64,000 bases of DNA from positions 37,495 through 101,494 of the forward strand of contig JBKDGH010000078.1 of assembly GCA_046336655.1 (NCBI GenBank), given 5' to 3'. A program made the translations under genes and the position numbers. The stretch comes from CANGTU01 sp046336655 (GTDB taxonomy: Bacteria; Bacteroidota; Bacteroidia; Flavobacteriales_D; Sanyastnellaceae). Shown here piece by piece: positions 49,581 to 58,807 of the stretch (position 1 is the first letter of the stretch; every line of letters begins with the position of its first letter). Under the pieces are notes generated by a model. It was not told the origin of the DNA. It made no database searches and saw only the letters and a list, made by a program, of their open reading frames with translations.

Positions 49581-52124
49581 ATGCTCAGAGTGTCTCACTT
49601 CACTCAGTTGCTTCGTGGATTGCTTTTTGTTCTTTTTGCGGGCATTCACCCGCAATCTGGCGCGCAGCAATTCACCAATGTCACTTCCCAGATGGGATTT
49701 AGTGATCAGATTTCTACTTCCGCATTCTATGGTTCCGGCATCACCGTCATTGACCTCGATAAAGACGGCTGGGACGATGTGGTGGTTCCAAGAATGAATA
49801 TGCCGGTGGTTTGGTACCGCAATCTTGGAGGGACCTTCGAGAGTATTGAATTAATGGACGTCAGCGGTGATACCAAGAGTGTGGTCTTTGCCGATGCGGA
49901 TCGGGATGGCGATCTTGACGCAGCAGTGGGATCCCGCACGGATTCACACGGTTATTTCATGAATAATGGATCAGGTACATTCACACGAATGAATTCAAGC
50001 GGTGTGAACTCGCCAGTACTGTCCGGTGGCTATGGCTGCAGTTGGGGGGACATTGATCAGAACGGGTATGCAGATCTCTACGTGTGCAGTTATAATGCGC
50101 TTCCCAACTCGCTTTTCATGAATCAGGGAGACGGGACTTTTGTCGATGAGGCTGAGGAATACGGTGTAACAAATGGAGCACCCGTATCGAATTATTGCTT
50201 TCAGTCGAACATACTTGATATTGATTTTGATGGTGATCAGGATCTGCACGTCATCAATGATCGTGAGCCAATCGATGCGCTTTACGTGAAAACGGGTTCA
50301 GGGATGTATTCTGACGAAGCCGCAGTGCGCGGATTGAATGGGATGATTGATTCCATGTCTTCTTCTATAAGCGATTATGACCATGACGGGGATTATGATA
50401 TTTATGTCACTAATACTATGCTGAATGGCAACTGTCTATTCAGGGATAACGGCAATCTCATGTACACCAATGTCAGTAGTTTACTCGGTCTGAGTGTGCA
50501 TATGCTGAGTTGGGGTGCGTTATGGGTGGATGTGGATAACGATACATGGGATGACCTTTACGTGTGTACAGCCGGAATCATTGGTTCCACTAACCCCGTT
50601 TTCCGGAATCAGGGAGGAGTGTTTTCTCTGATGACTGATTTTGCAGACTTTCATCCGGGCTACAGTTCTTATGCTGTGGCCAAAGGGGATTTTAACCGGG
50701 ATGGATACTCCGACCTTGTCGTCGCTGCTGAGGGGATGCCGGTTCAGTTTTATTACAATAACGGTGGAAATAATCACTGGCTCAAGGTAGCACTTCAAGG
50801 CGTAGCGTCGAATCCCGATGGCTATGGTGCATGGATTGAGTACTGGGTGAATCAGCAGCGTTTGATTCGCTATTTTCGGAGTGGGGAGAATTATCTTTCA
50901 CAGAATAGCCAGCATGAAATTCTTGGGTTGGGGCAATGGCCCGTTTTAGACTCGATGAAGATTCACTGGCCGTCCGGGCAGGTAGATGAATATTTCCAGA
51001 TTCCCGCCGACCATGAGCTTGTGCTGATCGAAGGAGAGCCCTGGTCTGGTGTTGTGGTGAGTTCAGCCGAGAGTATCTGTCAAGGACAATCTGTTCAGCT
51101 TTCTTTTGCAGATGCTACAGAAGTGTATTGGAACAATGGCACACAGGGAGCTACATCTGATGTGTTTGAACCAGGGGTTTATCAGGTGTGGTGGGTTGGA
51201 CAGGACGGACTTCTTCAGTGGTCGCACCCCCTCGAGTTGCCGCTGAATTCATTGGATTCAGTTCAGGTGAGCATCACCGGTCCGACTTGTGCTGACACGA
51301 ATGATGGTTCGATCGCAATTGTAAGTGACTATAACTGGACAACGGCGATATGGAGCACCGGAGTTATTGGACCGGTGATATCGGGGATAGGAGAAGGAGT
51401 TTTTGGGTTTACCGGCTACACCGCTCAGGGATGCCTGTACCATCACGTTGCGGTAATCGAATCCCCCGATCCCATGGGGGTTGAATGGACTGCACAGCCT
51501 GCATCCTGCTTTGGTGGCAATGATGGTCTTATCGAAGTTACGGGTGTTGAAGGAGGAACAGGACCTTTTTCGGTAGAAGTCACTGATGAATATGGAATTG
51601 TTCAGAGTGCTCTGGCAGCGGGTGATTGGTGGCTTTGGGTCACTGATGAGTCAGGTTGTGTGTGGATGGATACGGTGCAGGTTTATCAACCCGAACAAGT
51701 CTCAATCAACCTGACGACTTCACAGAATCAGGTTTTAGCAGATGTGTCCGGTGGAATTCCACCATATGATTATTTCTGGAACGAGGAATCGGGAAGTGAA
51801 TCCGGTTCCAATCTCATTAATGGTGTGAATACGCTCGTGGTCACTGATGCAATGGGTTGTACTGTGGAAATGACGTTTGATTTTACCCTTGTTACCATAT
51901 CTGAAAATGAAGGCAGCTCCCCGCGTCTTATACCTATCCATGGGATTTGGCATTGGACAGGTTCGACTCCTGTGGCATCTGTGCGGATTCTGGATATCAC
52001 GGGGCGTCTGCTTGTTGAGGAGAATCAGCCTGAGCGGATTACACTGAGTGACGCCGGGGTGTATTTGGCACAGGTCGTGGATGAATCCGGAAAAATGTTC
52101 GTTTTTCAGATTCATTCGCCCTGA
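49581..52124 (+). CDS. T9SS type A cargo protein with FG-GAP/VCBS repeats and ASPIC/UnbV domain
   Basis: 847 residues. Signal peptide about 1-29. FG-GAP/VCBS repeats (about 30-400) carry Ca-binding DxDxDG-type loops such as DLDKDGWDDVVV, DADRDGDLDAAVG, DFDGDQDLHVIND, DYDHDGDYDIYVT and DVDNDTWDDLYV. An ASPIC/UnbV segment follows (about 410-480: HWLKVALQGVASNPDGYGAWIEY and SGQVDEYFQIPADHELVLIEG). About four Ig/SprB-like repeats (about 500-770) precede the C-terminal T9SS type A sorting domain (ASVRILDITGRLLVEENQ...GVYLAQVVDES). The protein should fold as a beta-propeller bound to calcium, secreted by T9SS and attached at the surface. It lies 62 bp upstream of porQ (from the ATG at 52187). Confidence 0.9.
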   Translation: MLRVSHFTQLLRGLLFVLFAGIHPQSGAQQFTNVTSQMGFSDQISTSAFYGSGITVIDLDKDGWDDVVVPRMNMPVVWYRNLGGTFESIELMDVSGDTKSVVFADADRDGDLDAAVGSRTDSHGYFMNNGSGTFTRMNSSGVNSPVLSGGYGCSWGDIDQNGYADLYVCSYNALPNSLFMNQGDGTFVDEAEEYGVTNGAPVSNYCFQSNILDIDFDGDQDLHVINDREPIDALYVKTGSGMYSDEAAVRGLNGMIDSMSSSISDYDHDGDYDIYVTNTMLNGNCLFRDNGNLMYTNVSSLLGLSVHMLSWGALWVDVDNDTWDDLYVCTAGIIGSTNPVFRNQGGVFSLMTDFADFHPGYSSYAVAKGDFNRDGYSDLVVAAEGMPVQFYYNNGGNNHWLKVALQGVASNPDGYGAWIEYWVNQQRLIRYFRSGENYLSQNSQHEILGLGQWPVLDSMKIHWPSGQVDEYFQIPADHELVLIEGEPWSGVVVSSAESICQGQSVQLSFADATEVYWNNGTQGATSDVFEPGVYQVWWVGQDGLLQWSHPLELPLNSLDSVQVSITGPTCADTNDGSIAIVSDYNWTTAIWSTGVIGPVISGIGEGVFGFTGYTAQGCLYHHVAVIESPDPMGVEWTAQPASCFGGNDGLIEVTGVEGGTGPFSVEVTDEYGIVQSALAAGDWWLWVTDESGCVWMDTVQVYQPEQVSINLTTSQNQVLADVSGGIPPYDYFWNEESGSESGSNLINGVNTLVVTDAMGCTVEMTFDFTLVTISENEGSSPRLIPIHGIWHWTGSTPVASVRILDITGRLLVEENQPERITLSDAGVYLAQVVDESGKMFVFQIHSP

Positions 52125-52186
52125 TTTATTCAATGCCGGATACGAATGCGGACAAAATGCCGTTATCGCCCCATCTTTGCCTGCGA

Positions 52187-53221
52187 ATGCGTGTACTTCT
52201 CCTTTTGTGGTGTGTCATTGGATTGGCTTTTTCTGCCAATGCTCAGCTGGGCGGTCAAACCATCTTCAATAGCCTGAATATCTACGGCTCTGCGCGTGTA
52301 GCGGCGATGGGCGGAAATTATCTCGCGATCAAGGATGGCGACATCAATGTCATGGCCGTGAATCCTTCGCTGCTTGACAGCAATCTGCATCAGGACGTGG
52401 CGCTCAGCTATGTGGACTATTACGCGGGTTCGAATTTTGGTTATGCTTCATACGCGCACGGTCTGAAGAACAAGAAAATTACCCTGGGCGGAACGCTTCA
52501 GTTTCTCAGTCATGGCACCATGGACGAAACCGACGGACTGGGCAACGTCATCGGGGAGTTCTCCGCTTCAGAGTACGTGCTTACTGGTGGAATAGGCTAT
52601 CAGTATGATTCACTCTGGAGCATGGGCGCCAATGTGAAAACGGTCTATGCCAGCTTCGCCAATTACTATTCGCTCGGCGCTGCCGTGGATGCTGCGGTGA
52701 CATTTCATCAGCCTAGGAGATTGTTCTCTGCATCGCTGGTGCTGAGAAACGTGGGCTATCAGTTCATTTCCTTTTCTGAAAATGAACGCGAGTCATTTCC
52801 GGCCGAATTGCAGTTCGGCATCGTGAAGCAGTTGCGCCACGCACCGTTCCGCTTTTCGGTGGTGGCCGAAAATCTTCAGCAGTGGAACCTGCGCTTCGAC
52901 AATCCCAATGAACCGGTTATTACCGATCCTGTCACCGGAGAGGTTATCGAAGACAACACCTGGGTATTTGGTGACAACCTGATGCGTCACATGGTCTTCG
53001 GGACGGAGTTTTTGTTGGGTAAGAATTTCAACCTGCGCATCGGATACAACTACCGCAGAAGACAGGAACTGAAATTGTCGGATCGTCCGGCCACTGCGGG
53101 ATTGTCGTTTGGTTTCGGGCTGATGGTACGCCGCTTCCGCATTGACTACGGACGTGCGATTTACCATGCGGCCGGACCAGCCAATCACTTCACGGTGTCC
53201 ACCAATCTGGGCAGCTGGTAA
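52187..53221 (+). CDS. porQ: Type IX secretion system protein PorQ
   Basis: 344 residues from the ATG at 52187. Upstream in-frame ATGs at 52133 and 52157 would put hydrophilic residues ahead of the signal peptide (MRVLLLLWCVIGLAFSANAQ) and lie ahead of a near-consensus promoter box (CATCTTTG at 52171). Conserved PorQ N-terminus follows: GGQTIFNSLNIYGSARVAAMGGNYLAIKDGDINVMAVNPSLLDSN, then strands to the C-terminus typical of the PorV/PorQ barrel family. PorQ is an outer-membrane component of type IX secretion, acting with PorU, PorV and PorZ in the attachment complex that removes sorting signals. The other Por genes are not in the window. The 3' end overlaps the convergent CRTAC1-like gene by 37 bp. 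Confidence 0.9.
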   Translation: MRVLLLLWCVIGLAFSANAQLGGQTIFNSLNIYGSARVAAMGGNYLAIKDGDINVMAVNPSLLDSNLHQDVALSYVDYYAGSNFGYASYAHGLKNKKITLGGTLQFLSHGTMDETDGLGNVIGEFSASEYVLTGGIGYQYDSLWSMGANVKTVYASFANYYSLGAAVDAAVTFHQPRRLFSASLVLRNVGYQFISFSENERESFPAELQFGIVKQLRHAPFRFSVVAENLQQWNLRFDNPNEPVITDPVTGEVIEDNTWVFGDNLMRHMVFGTEFLLGKNFNLRIGYNYRRRQELKLSDRPATAGLSFGFGLMVRRFRIDYGRAIYHAAGPANHFTVSTNLGSW

Positions 53222-56200
53222 GTCTCTGCAGGTCCGTTATTATTGGCAATTATCAGACACGCTCCCTGCGCAGTGCGCACAATGGCAGTGCATCGGGCGT
53301 TGCCGGTGTTTCTTAATCCGCTCTGCATGGGCGGCACGGCCTCAAATCCGCCTTTTCCATTGCCAAGCAGCAGATAGCCGGTGGATGCGTCGTAGCGGCT
53401 GTTCTGCACATCGGTGTCAAACCAGTTTCCCACCGCTATGATATCCTGCGCGCCGTCCTTATTTACATCGGTAATGGCCATGTCGAGGATGCATGAAGTC
53501 TGAGCCATGCGTGGGAATGCATGAATCTCAAAACTTCCTTTCCCGTCATTTTCAAACCATGAACTCTCCATCATGCGCGCGTCGTAATGCATGGCTTTTT
53601 CCTTCACATCACCTTCAAACAGGTCGTCAAATGTGGCATCTGCATACTGTTTATAGCGCAGGTACTTGCGCTTCAGCACAGTCATCTGATCCAGTAACTG
53701 ATCGCGCAGGTGGATTGGATACGATTTGTCCTGCACGTAAAGTGAAAGGATCGCATCCATGCTTCCATTGTTGTCGAAGTCGGCGGCATCCAGTGTGACG
53801 GGTTGTTCCGCACTTGCCCGCAAACGCGTGTTCAATCCCAGATTACCGGCGAGAATATCGATGTCGCTATCGCCATCCATGTCGGCTGCACGTACACAAT
53901 TCCACCATCCCGTCCACTGGCCGTTGGGGTCAGTATCCGGTGAGGCCTTGAGCGATTGGCCGGTGTTGGTCAGTACGATGAGCGAGGTCCATTCTCCGGC
54001 CATGATCAGATCGGGTTTGCTATTTCCGTCCAGATCAGCGAATGTGGCAGAACACAGAATACCGTGAGGGGAAAAATCAGCGAGCCACGAAGTTGTTGCA
54101 TCGGTGTATCTGCCACCGTCATTAATCAGCATCATGGACTTGCCTGACAACGGGTATTTCCCGGGCAATACCCATGCACCGCGAAACAGGTCTTCATCGC
54201 CATCGCCGTCCACGTCTGCTGCAGCAATGCATGAACCGGCTTGCGCGGTCACGGGAATGCGCGATGCATCACGAATGAATTGTCCCTTTCCGTCATTGAG
54301 GTAAATACGGTCCGCGTAGTTCGGATTGCCTTCCGGAAATTCAGTGCCGCCGCTTACCACATACAAGTCCTTGTCTCCATCGCTATCCGCATCGGTGAAT
54401 ACTGCTGCGACGTCTTCATGAGTGGCATTTGCTTCAAATGCCTGCTGAGCGGACAGGCGGAATGTGCCATCGCGCTGCTGAATATGCAATGCTCCTGACT
54501 GTCCGGATGCTCCGCCTAGAAACAGATCATCCAGTCCGTCATTGTTCACGTCAGCTACTGCCATGCACGGGCCCTGTGATGACATTTCCTTGTGAAGCAG
54601 CGGTTCGCGTTTAAAGTCGATGAAGTCATTTTCCTGATGGCGCCAATTCAACACCGTATTCTCTCCGGTGAGCAGCGGCTTCAAATCCTGCTTTTTCGTT
54701 ATTAAAAATGACGCTTCAGTGAATTTGAATACAAGAGGCTCTTTAGTCTTTGCACCGGAAAGTGTTTGCGTCTGTCCATCGGGCCAGCGCACGTAAACAT
54801 CAGCGGTTGTATCGGATGTGCTTAGAGGAAACGTGAGTGCTGCAGGAACGGATGACAGGAATCCTCTGGAAAGCTGAAGGGTGCGGGTGAGCATGTGTCC
54901 ATCAGGATAGACAACGGTGACTTCCGCACCCACACCTTGCCGGTTTTGCTCAGGTCCTTCGAACCGCACTGTGAGGGCGCGTGATCCCTTCTGTTCAGCA
55001 GCGCGGTTGCGCATGAGGAAGGCCGGATCTTCGAGGTTATTCACTACCAGATCCAGATCGCCGTCATTGTCGAGGTCAGCGTAAGCTGCTCCGTTGGAAA
55101 ACGAAGGTGGTCCGCTGTTCCATGCCGATGAGCTGTTTTCAAAGGCCCATTCGCCCTGATTGCGGAAGAAGTAATTCGTCACTTTGTGTTCGCCCACTAT
55201 TTTGCGGTATTCCTTGATGGCATTTCCGCCTCGCAGTTGAATGGAACGCTGGAGTGAGTCAAAGCGATATTTGGTGTAATCCATGTCGCTCACGTCATAG
55301 CGGTAGCCATTCGTAATGAACACATCATTCATTCCGTCGAGGTCGTAGTCTTCAATCAGTCCGGCCCAGCTCCAGTCGGTGAAGGCCATTCCGGTCATCA
55401 GTCCGAGGTCACTGAAGGTGCCGTTGCCGTTGTTGCGCTGCACCGCATTGATGGAAAACTGGGCTTCGTAATCGTATTGCAGAAGCGTCTGAAACTTGTC
55501 GAAGTTCTGCGCCATCTGAAGCATTTTCTGATAGTGGTTTTCTTCAGAAACCATGTCAAGTGTAAGCAGATCAATCAGGCCGTCATTGTCCAGATCGGCC
55601 GCATCAGACCCCATGCTGGAGAATGAACTGTGCCTGAAATACTCATTGAATGCATTGCGGAATTTTCCATTACCCTGATTCACATAGAGGTAATCGGGTT
55701 CGATGTAATCGTTGCAGACATAGATATCCGGCAGGCCGTCGCGGTTCACATCGAGAATGGATGCACTCAGTCCGAATGCCACATTGAGCATGCCGGCTTC
55801 GGCGCTCTTGTCAGTGAAGCGGCCGTTCTCATTCAGATACAGGCGGTCGCTGACGTACGTGAATTCAGTCGGACGCACCCGCACCAGTTTGCCGCTTGCG
55901 TCGTATTGCACGGAAACCTGATGCTGATTCGCCCAGTTCACGGGGTGGTTGACGAGAAACATATCGAGATCACCATCCACATCAAAGTCGGCGAAATAAG
56001 CTTGTGTGGAGAAGCTGGGGTCATCAAGCCCGTATTCCGCAGCGCGGTCGGTGAATGTGCCGTCCTGATTGTTGATGTAGAGGATGTTCCGGCGCTTCTC
56101 CGGCTCAATTGCGCCGCTTTTGCACACATGAATATCGAGCCATCCGTCGTTGTTGATGTCCACCATACAGACTCCGGTCTTGTGCCCGGGGCCGCCCTGT

Positions 56201-56538
56201 GTTCCGCTTTTATCCGTGATATCCCGGAATCTGAAATTCCCCTCATTGAGATAAAGCTTGTTACCGACATCACTTCCGGAAAAATAGATGTCGTTCAGCC
56301 CGTCGTTGTTGATGTCGCCGATGGCCACACCGCCGCCGTTGTAGATGTATTCATAATTGAATACATGGAGACTGTCAGTTTCCCTGACCCGGTTTACGAA
56401 GTCAATGCCTGAGGCCTCAGGCGCGATAAGTTCAAAGAGGGCATCTTCGGGGCTGATTCGTGCGCTGTCTGTTGCCTTGTCGCCGCATGACCAGATGAGC
56501 AAAGCAGCCATCAGGCAGGTAAAATGGAAACGTCTCAT
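53185..56538 (-). CDS. CRTAC1-like lipoprotein with VCBS/FG-GAP repeats and ASPIC/UnbV domain
   Basis: 1117 residues from the ATG at 56538, which overlaps the stop of the upstream gene (ATGA); an ATG 48 bp further up lacks support. Lipoprotein signal with Cys18 (ALLIWSCGDK). Two blocks of FG-GAP/VCBS calcium-loop repeats (about 45-480 and 640-1090; for example DINNDGLNDIYFSG, DFDVDGDLDMFLVN, DVDGDGDEDLFRG) flank an ASPIC/UnbV domain (about 510-590, RFEGPEQNRQGVGAEVTV and VYVRWPDGQTQTL). This is the standard architecture of the large CRTAC1 family of Bacteroidota surface lipoproteins. Function unknown; calcium-bound surface propeller. Coupled to the haloperoxidase gene. Confidence 0.92.
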   Translation of the reverse strand: MRRFHFTCLMAALLIWSCGDKATDSARISPEDALFELIAPEASGIDFVNRVRETDSLHVFNYEYIYNGGGVAIGDINNDGLNDIYFSGSDVGNKLYLNEGNFRFRDITDKSGTQGGPGHKTGVCMVDINNDGWLDIHVCKSGAIEPEKRRNILYINNQDGTFTDRAAEYGLDDPSFSTQAYFADFDVDGDLDMFLVNHPVNWANQHQVSVQYDASGKLVRVRPTEFTYVSDRLYLNENGRFTDKSAEAGMLNVAFGLSASILDVNRDGLPDIYVCNDYIEPDYLYVNQGNGKFRNAFNEYFRHSSFSSMGSDAADLDNDGLIDLLTLDMVSEENHYQKMLQMAQNFDKFQTLLQYDYEAQFSINAVQRNNGNGTFSDLGLMTGMAFTDWSWAGLIEDYDLDGMNDVFITNGYRYDVSDMDYTKYRFDSLQRSIQLRGGNAIKEYRKIVGEHKVTNYFFRNQGEWAFENSSSAWNSGPPSFSNGAAYADLDNDGDLDLVVNNLEDPAFLMRNRAAEQKGSRALTVRFEGPEQNRQGVGAEVTVVYPDGHMLTRTLQLSRGFLSSVPAALTFPLSTSDTTADVYVRWPDGQTQTLSGAKTKEPLVFKFTEASFLITKKQDLKPLLTGENTVLNWRHQENDFIDFKREPLLHKEMSSQGPCMAVADVNNDGLDDLFLGGASGQSGALHIQQRDGTFRLSAQQAFEANATHEDVAAVFTDADSDGDKDLYVVSGGTEFPEGNPNYADRIYLNDGKGQFIRDASRIPVTAQAGSCIAAADVDGDGDEDLFRGAWVLPGKYPLSGKSMMLINDGGRYTDATTSWLADFSPHGILCSATFADLDGNSKPDLIMAGEWTSLIVLTNTGQSLKASPDTDPNGQWTGWWNCVRAADMDGDSDIDILAGNLGLNTRLRASAEQPVTLDAADFDNNGSMDAILSLYVQDKSYPIHLRDQLLDQMTVLKRKYLRYKQYADATFDDLFEGDVKEKAMHYDARMMESSWFENDGKGSFEIHAFPRMAQTSCILDMAITDVNKDGAQDIIAVGNWFDTDVQNSRYDASTGYLLLGNGKGGFEAVPPMQSGLRNTGNARCTAIVRTAQGACLIIANNNGPAETYQLPRLVDTVK

Positions 56539-57845
56539 TGTGCCGCAGTCTCTTTCAATGTGTTCAACACCGTTTGTCCGATGCATTCGCCTTGCTTTAG
56601 CCCTTCTTCAATGCCATCGCGGAAGTGAATGCCGCCGTATAGCCTGCTGATTCCGGCTTCGCGGGCTGCTTCACGGAATGAGTTGAAGGTGCGCACACCA
56701 AGACCGAATGAATGTTCTGTGCTGTCCGTAAACGGAAATGGTTCACCGAAGTAATGGGTGAGCACCTCGGCGGAGGCAGCGGAGATCACACTATGTCCGC
56801 TGGGGTATTCCGGGAATCCGGGTGTTTGGATGAGCGACATCCAGTCCGGATCAATATGCGCCTGAATGAACGTAATCGGCCTTATCCGGTCCGTGGTGTA
56901 TTTGTCGTTCCAGCATGCAATGAATCCATCAAATTGTGCCATGGTCATTACCGCCATGATTTCGGCGGATTGCGCAAAGTCCGTGTCCTTCTGCTTGCAT
57001 GCTGACGCCGCGATGTGCATCCAGTGTCCTGCGGGCGAGTACTTGTGCAGAAAGCGTGTATTGTGCCCCACGTTTTCATAGTCATTCGGATTGTCATCCC
57101 AATACCATGCAATGTCGTCGGTTGAAGGATTCTTGCCTGGGGAATACGACATGGTTTCGATGGCCAGCTGATAGAATGGACTTTCAGGATTCTTGCTGAA
57201 AGCCACGGGGGGCTTTGCGGTGCATACCTTCGCGCTGTCTGCAATCAGCGGACGAATTTTCCCCCAATGCGGTTCGAGTGCGCTGGGGTAATCAGGCGGC
57301 GTCTGCCACCAGGTGCTGTCGGTTTGTGTGGGTGTCCACCGATCATAAGTGCGCGTTTCAGCGTAGTTGTCTTTCGCCGCACGGGTAAGCACATATGCGG
57401 CTATGGCTTCTCCGTAGGACACTGACCGGTTGCGCACGTCATCGCTAAGTGACTTTACCGATGCGGGTTCGGCTTCCTTCAACGCCTGAATGTGGTGCTC
57501 GCTGAACACCAGCCGGGAAGATACTCCGCTCCATGCGATGAACGCGGCGAGTGTTGGATCGTAGGACTCAGCCGGTGCCGCCGGAGGTGTGCCGAAATCG
57601 CGGATCACGGTTTCTGCGTAGCTGATCGTCCGGGCAGGTGGAGCAGAGGCGAGCCACGCGGCAATCTGAGGATAGGTGTACACCCGGGATGCAATCATCG
57701 GCGGAAAGAGGTCTTCCATCACGGTGTTCAGTAGCACCTGATTCCACCGGTGAAGGTCACTGGATGTATATGCCGGCTGAGTAAATTTGGGTTGACAGCC
57801 CGGTAGCAGCAATATAGCCAACAGGAGTTGGATCGGACGAAGCAT
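56535..57845 (-). CDS. Vanadium-dependent haloperoxidase-like lipoprotein (PAP2 superfamily)
   Basis: 436 residues. Lipobox with Cys17 (LLLPGCQPK). The metal-site motifs of vanadium haloperoxidases and PAP2 phosphatases are present: Lys315 with Arg320 and Arg322-Pro323 in KYTTDRIRP, Ser349-Gly350-His351 in YPSGHSV, and Arg401 with His407 in SRLYGGIHFRDG. The residues that bind vanadate (or phosphate) and the acid-base histidines are all in place, so enzymatic activity is likely. Vanadate enzymes oxidise halides with hydrogen peroxide; distinction from acid phosphatase cannot be made by eye. Likely anchored in the periplasm or outer membrane. Translationally coupled to the CRTAC1-like lipoprotein gene. 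Confidence 0.9.
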   Translation of the reverse strand: MLRPIQLLLAILLLPGCQPKFTQPAYTSSDLHRWNQVLLNTVMEDLFPPMIASRVYTYPQIAAWLASAPPARTISYAETVIRDFGTPPAAPAESYDPTLAAFIAWSGVSSRLVFSEHHIQALKEAEPASVKSLSDDVRNRSVSYGEAIAAYVLTRAAKDNYAETRTYDRWTPTQTDSTWWQTPPDYPSALEPHWGKIRPLIADSAKVCTAKPPVAFSKNPESPFYQLAIETMSYSPGKNPSTDDIAWYWDDNPNDYENVGHNTRFLHKYSPAGHWMHIAASACKQKDTDFAQSAEIMAVMTMAQFDGFIACWNDKYTTDRIRPITFIQAHIDPDWMSLIQTPGFPEYPSGHSVISAASAEVLTHYFGEPFPFTDSTEHSFGLGVRTFNSFREAAREAGISRLYGGIHFRDGIEEGLKQGECIGQTVLNTLKETAAQ

Positions 57846-57926
57846 TTTTGGTTAAGGTGTGTGGGGTAAAAATAGTGCCCGAATGGGTTTTCCGCTGTTC
57901 ACCGACCCGTGCAGTATTTTTACCCC

Positions 57927-58490
57927 ATGATTTTACCCATTGTGGCCTACGGCGATCCTGTGCTGAAGCGGAAAGCCGATGAGATTGACAAGGATTATCC
58001 GAATCTGGATAAAGTGATTGCAGACATGTTTGACACCATGTACAATGCGCACGGCGTGGGCCTGGCTGCCCCGCAGATCGGCAAATCCATCCGCCTGTTT
58101 GTCGTGGATGCCTCACCATTTGCTGAGGGAGAAGACGGTGATCCGGATTGCGCGAACTTCAAACGCGTATTCATCAATCCGATCATTTTTGAGGAAGAAG
58201 GCGAGCCCTGGGGATTTGAAGAGGGCTGCCTGAGCATTCCCAACATCCGCGAAGAGGTGAAGCGAAAGCCGCTTGTGAAAATTGAGTACTACGACGAAAA
58301 CTGGGATTTGTACGAGGAAGAACTCGACGGTTTCCCTGCGCGCGTGGTGCAGCACGAATACGACCACATTGAGGGAGTGCTTTTCCTGGACCACATCAAT
58401 CCTTTCCGCCGCAGCCTGCTCAAGGGCAAACTCAATGATATCAGCCGCGGAGACGTGGAAGTGAATTACCGCATGCGATTCCCCCGATGA
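57927..58490 (+). CDS. def: Peptide deformylase
   Basis: 187 residues from the ATG at 57927; a GTG at 57909 would extend by six residues and coincides with a promoter-like TATTTTTA, so it is disfavoured. The three metalloenzyme motifs are GVGLAAPQIG (about 45-54), EGCLSIP (about 103-109) and QHEYDHIEGVLF (about 143-154), which supply the Cys and two His ligands of the catalytic iron and the glutamate. Removes the formyl group from nascent proteins in the cytoplasm. Divergent from the haloperoxidase gene, with about 80 bp between. Its stop is followed within 10 bp by a palindrome and the 25-bp tandem array. Confidence 0.96.
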   Translation: MILPIVAYGDPVLKRKADEIDKDYPNLDKVIADMFDTMYNAHGVGLAAPQIGKSIRLFVVDASPFAEGEDGDPDCANFKRVFINPIIFEEEGEPWGFEEGCLSIPNIREEVKRKPLVKIEYYDENWDLYEEELDGFPARVVQHEYDHIEGVLFLDHINPFRRSLLKGKLNDISRGDVEVNYRMRFPR

Positions 58491-58500
58491 TATTCGGTAA

Positions 58501-58792
58501 AGACGCGATTTATCGCGTCTCTTGTCCCGATAAATCAGATAATATGCAGACGCGATGAATCAGATAATATGCAGACGCGATAAATCAGATAATATGCAGA
58601 CGCGATAAATCGGATTATATGCAGACGCGATAAATCAGATAATATGCAGACGCGATGAATCAGATAATATGCAGACGCGATGAATCGGATTATATGCAGA
58701 CGCGATAAATCAGATAATATGCAGACGCGATGAATCGGATTATATGCAGACGCGATAAATCGGATTATATGCAGACGCGATAAATCGCGTCT
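58501..58792. repeat. 25-bp tandem repeat array flanked by inverted 20-bp palindromes
   Basis: Between def and the TPR lipoprotein gene, the only gene-free stretch over 300 bp holds nine complete, contiguous 25-bp units from 58546 to 58770 (consensus in two parts GCAGACGCGATAAATC and AGATAATAT), preceded by a diverged unit at 58521-58545 and ended by a truncated one. Two unit types exist: one with CAGATAAT and one with CGGATTAT, the two changes always occurring together; a third site alternates A/G (TAA or TGA) independently. At each end is a 20-bp near-palindrome: AGACGCGATTTATCGCGTCT at 58501-58520 and its exact reverse complement at 58773-58792. There are no unique spacers, so it is not CRISPR. 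No open frame runs through it. Confidence 0.95.
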
Positions 58793-58807
58793 CTACATAC
58801 ACACAAA

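Noticed and set aside
55630..56412. Rightward frame of 260 codons within the CRTAC1-like gene
   Set aside because: It is the antisense shadow of the calcium-loop repeats (Ile/Val-rich reading of Asp/Asn codons), with no start context or family.
58546..58770. Plasmid-type iterons or replication origin
   Set aside because: No replication initiator gene is nearby and no DnaA-box (TTATCCACA) is seen within the units; the surrounding genes are chromosomal housekeeping.
58521..58792. CRISPR array
   Set aside because: The 25-bp units are contiguous with no unique spacers, and no cas genes are present.
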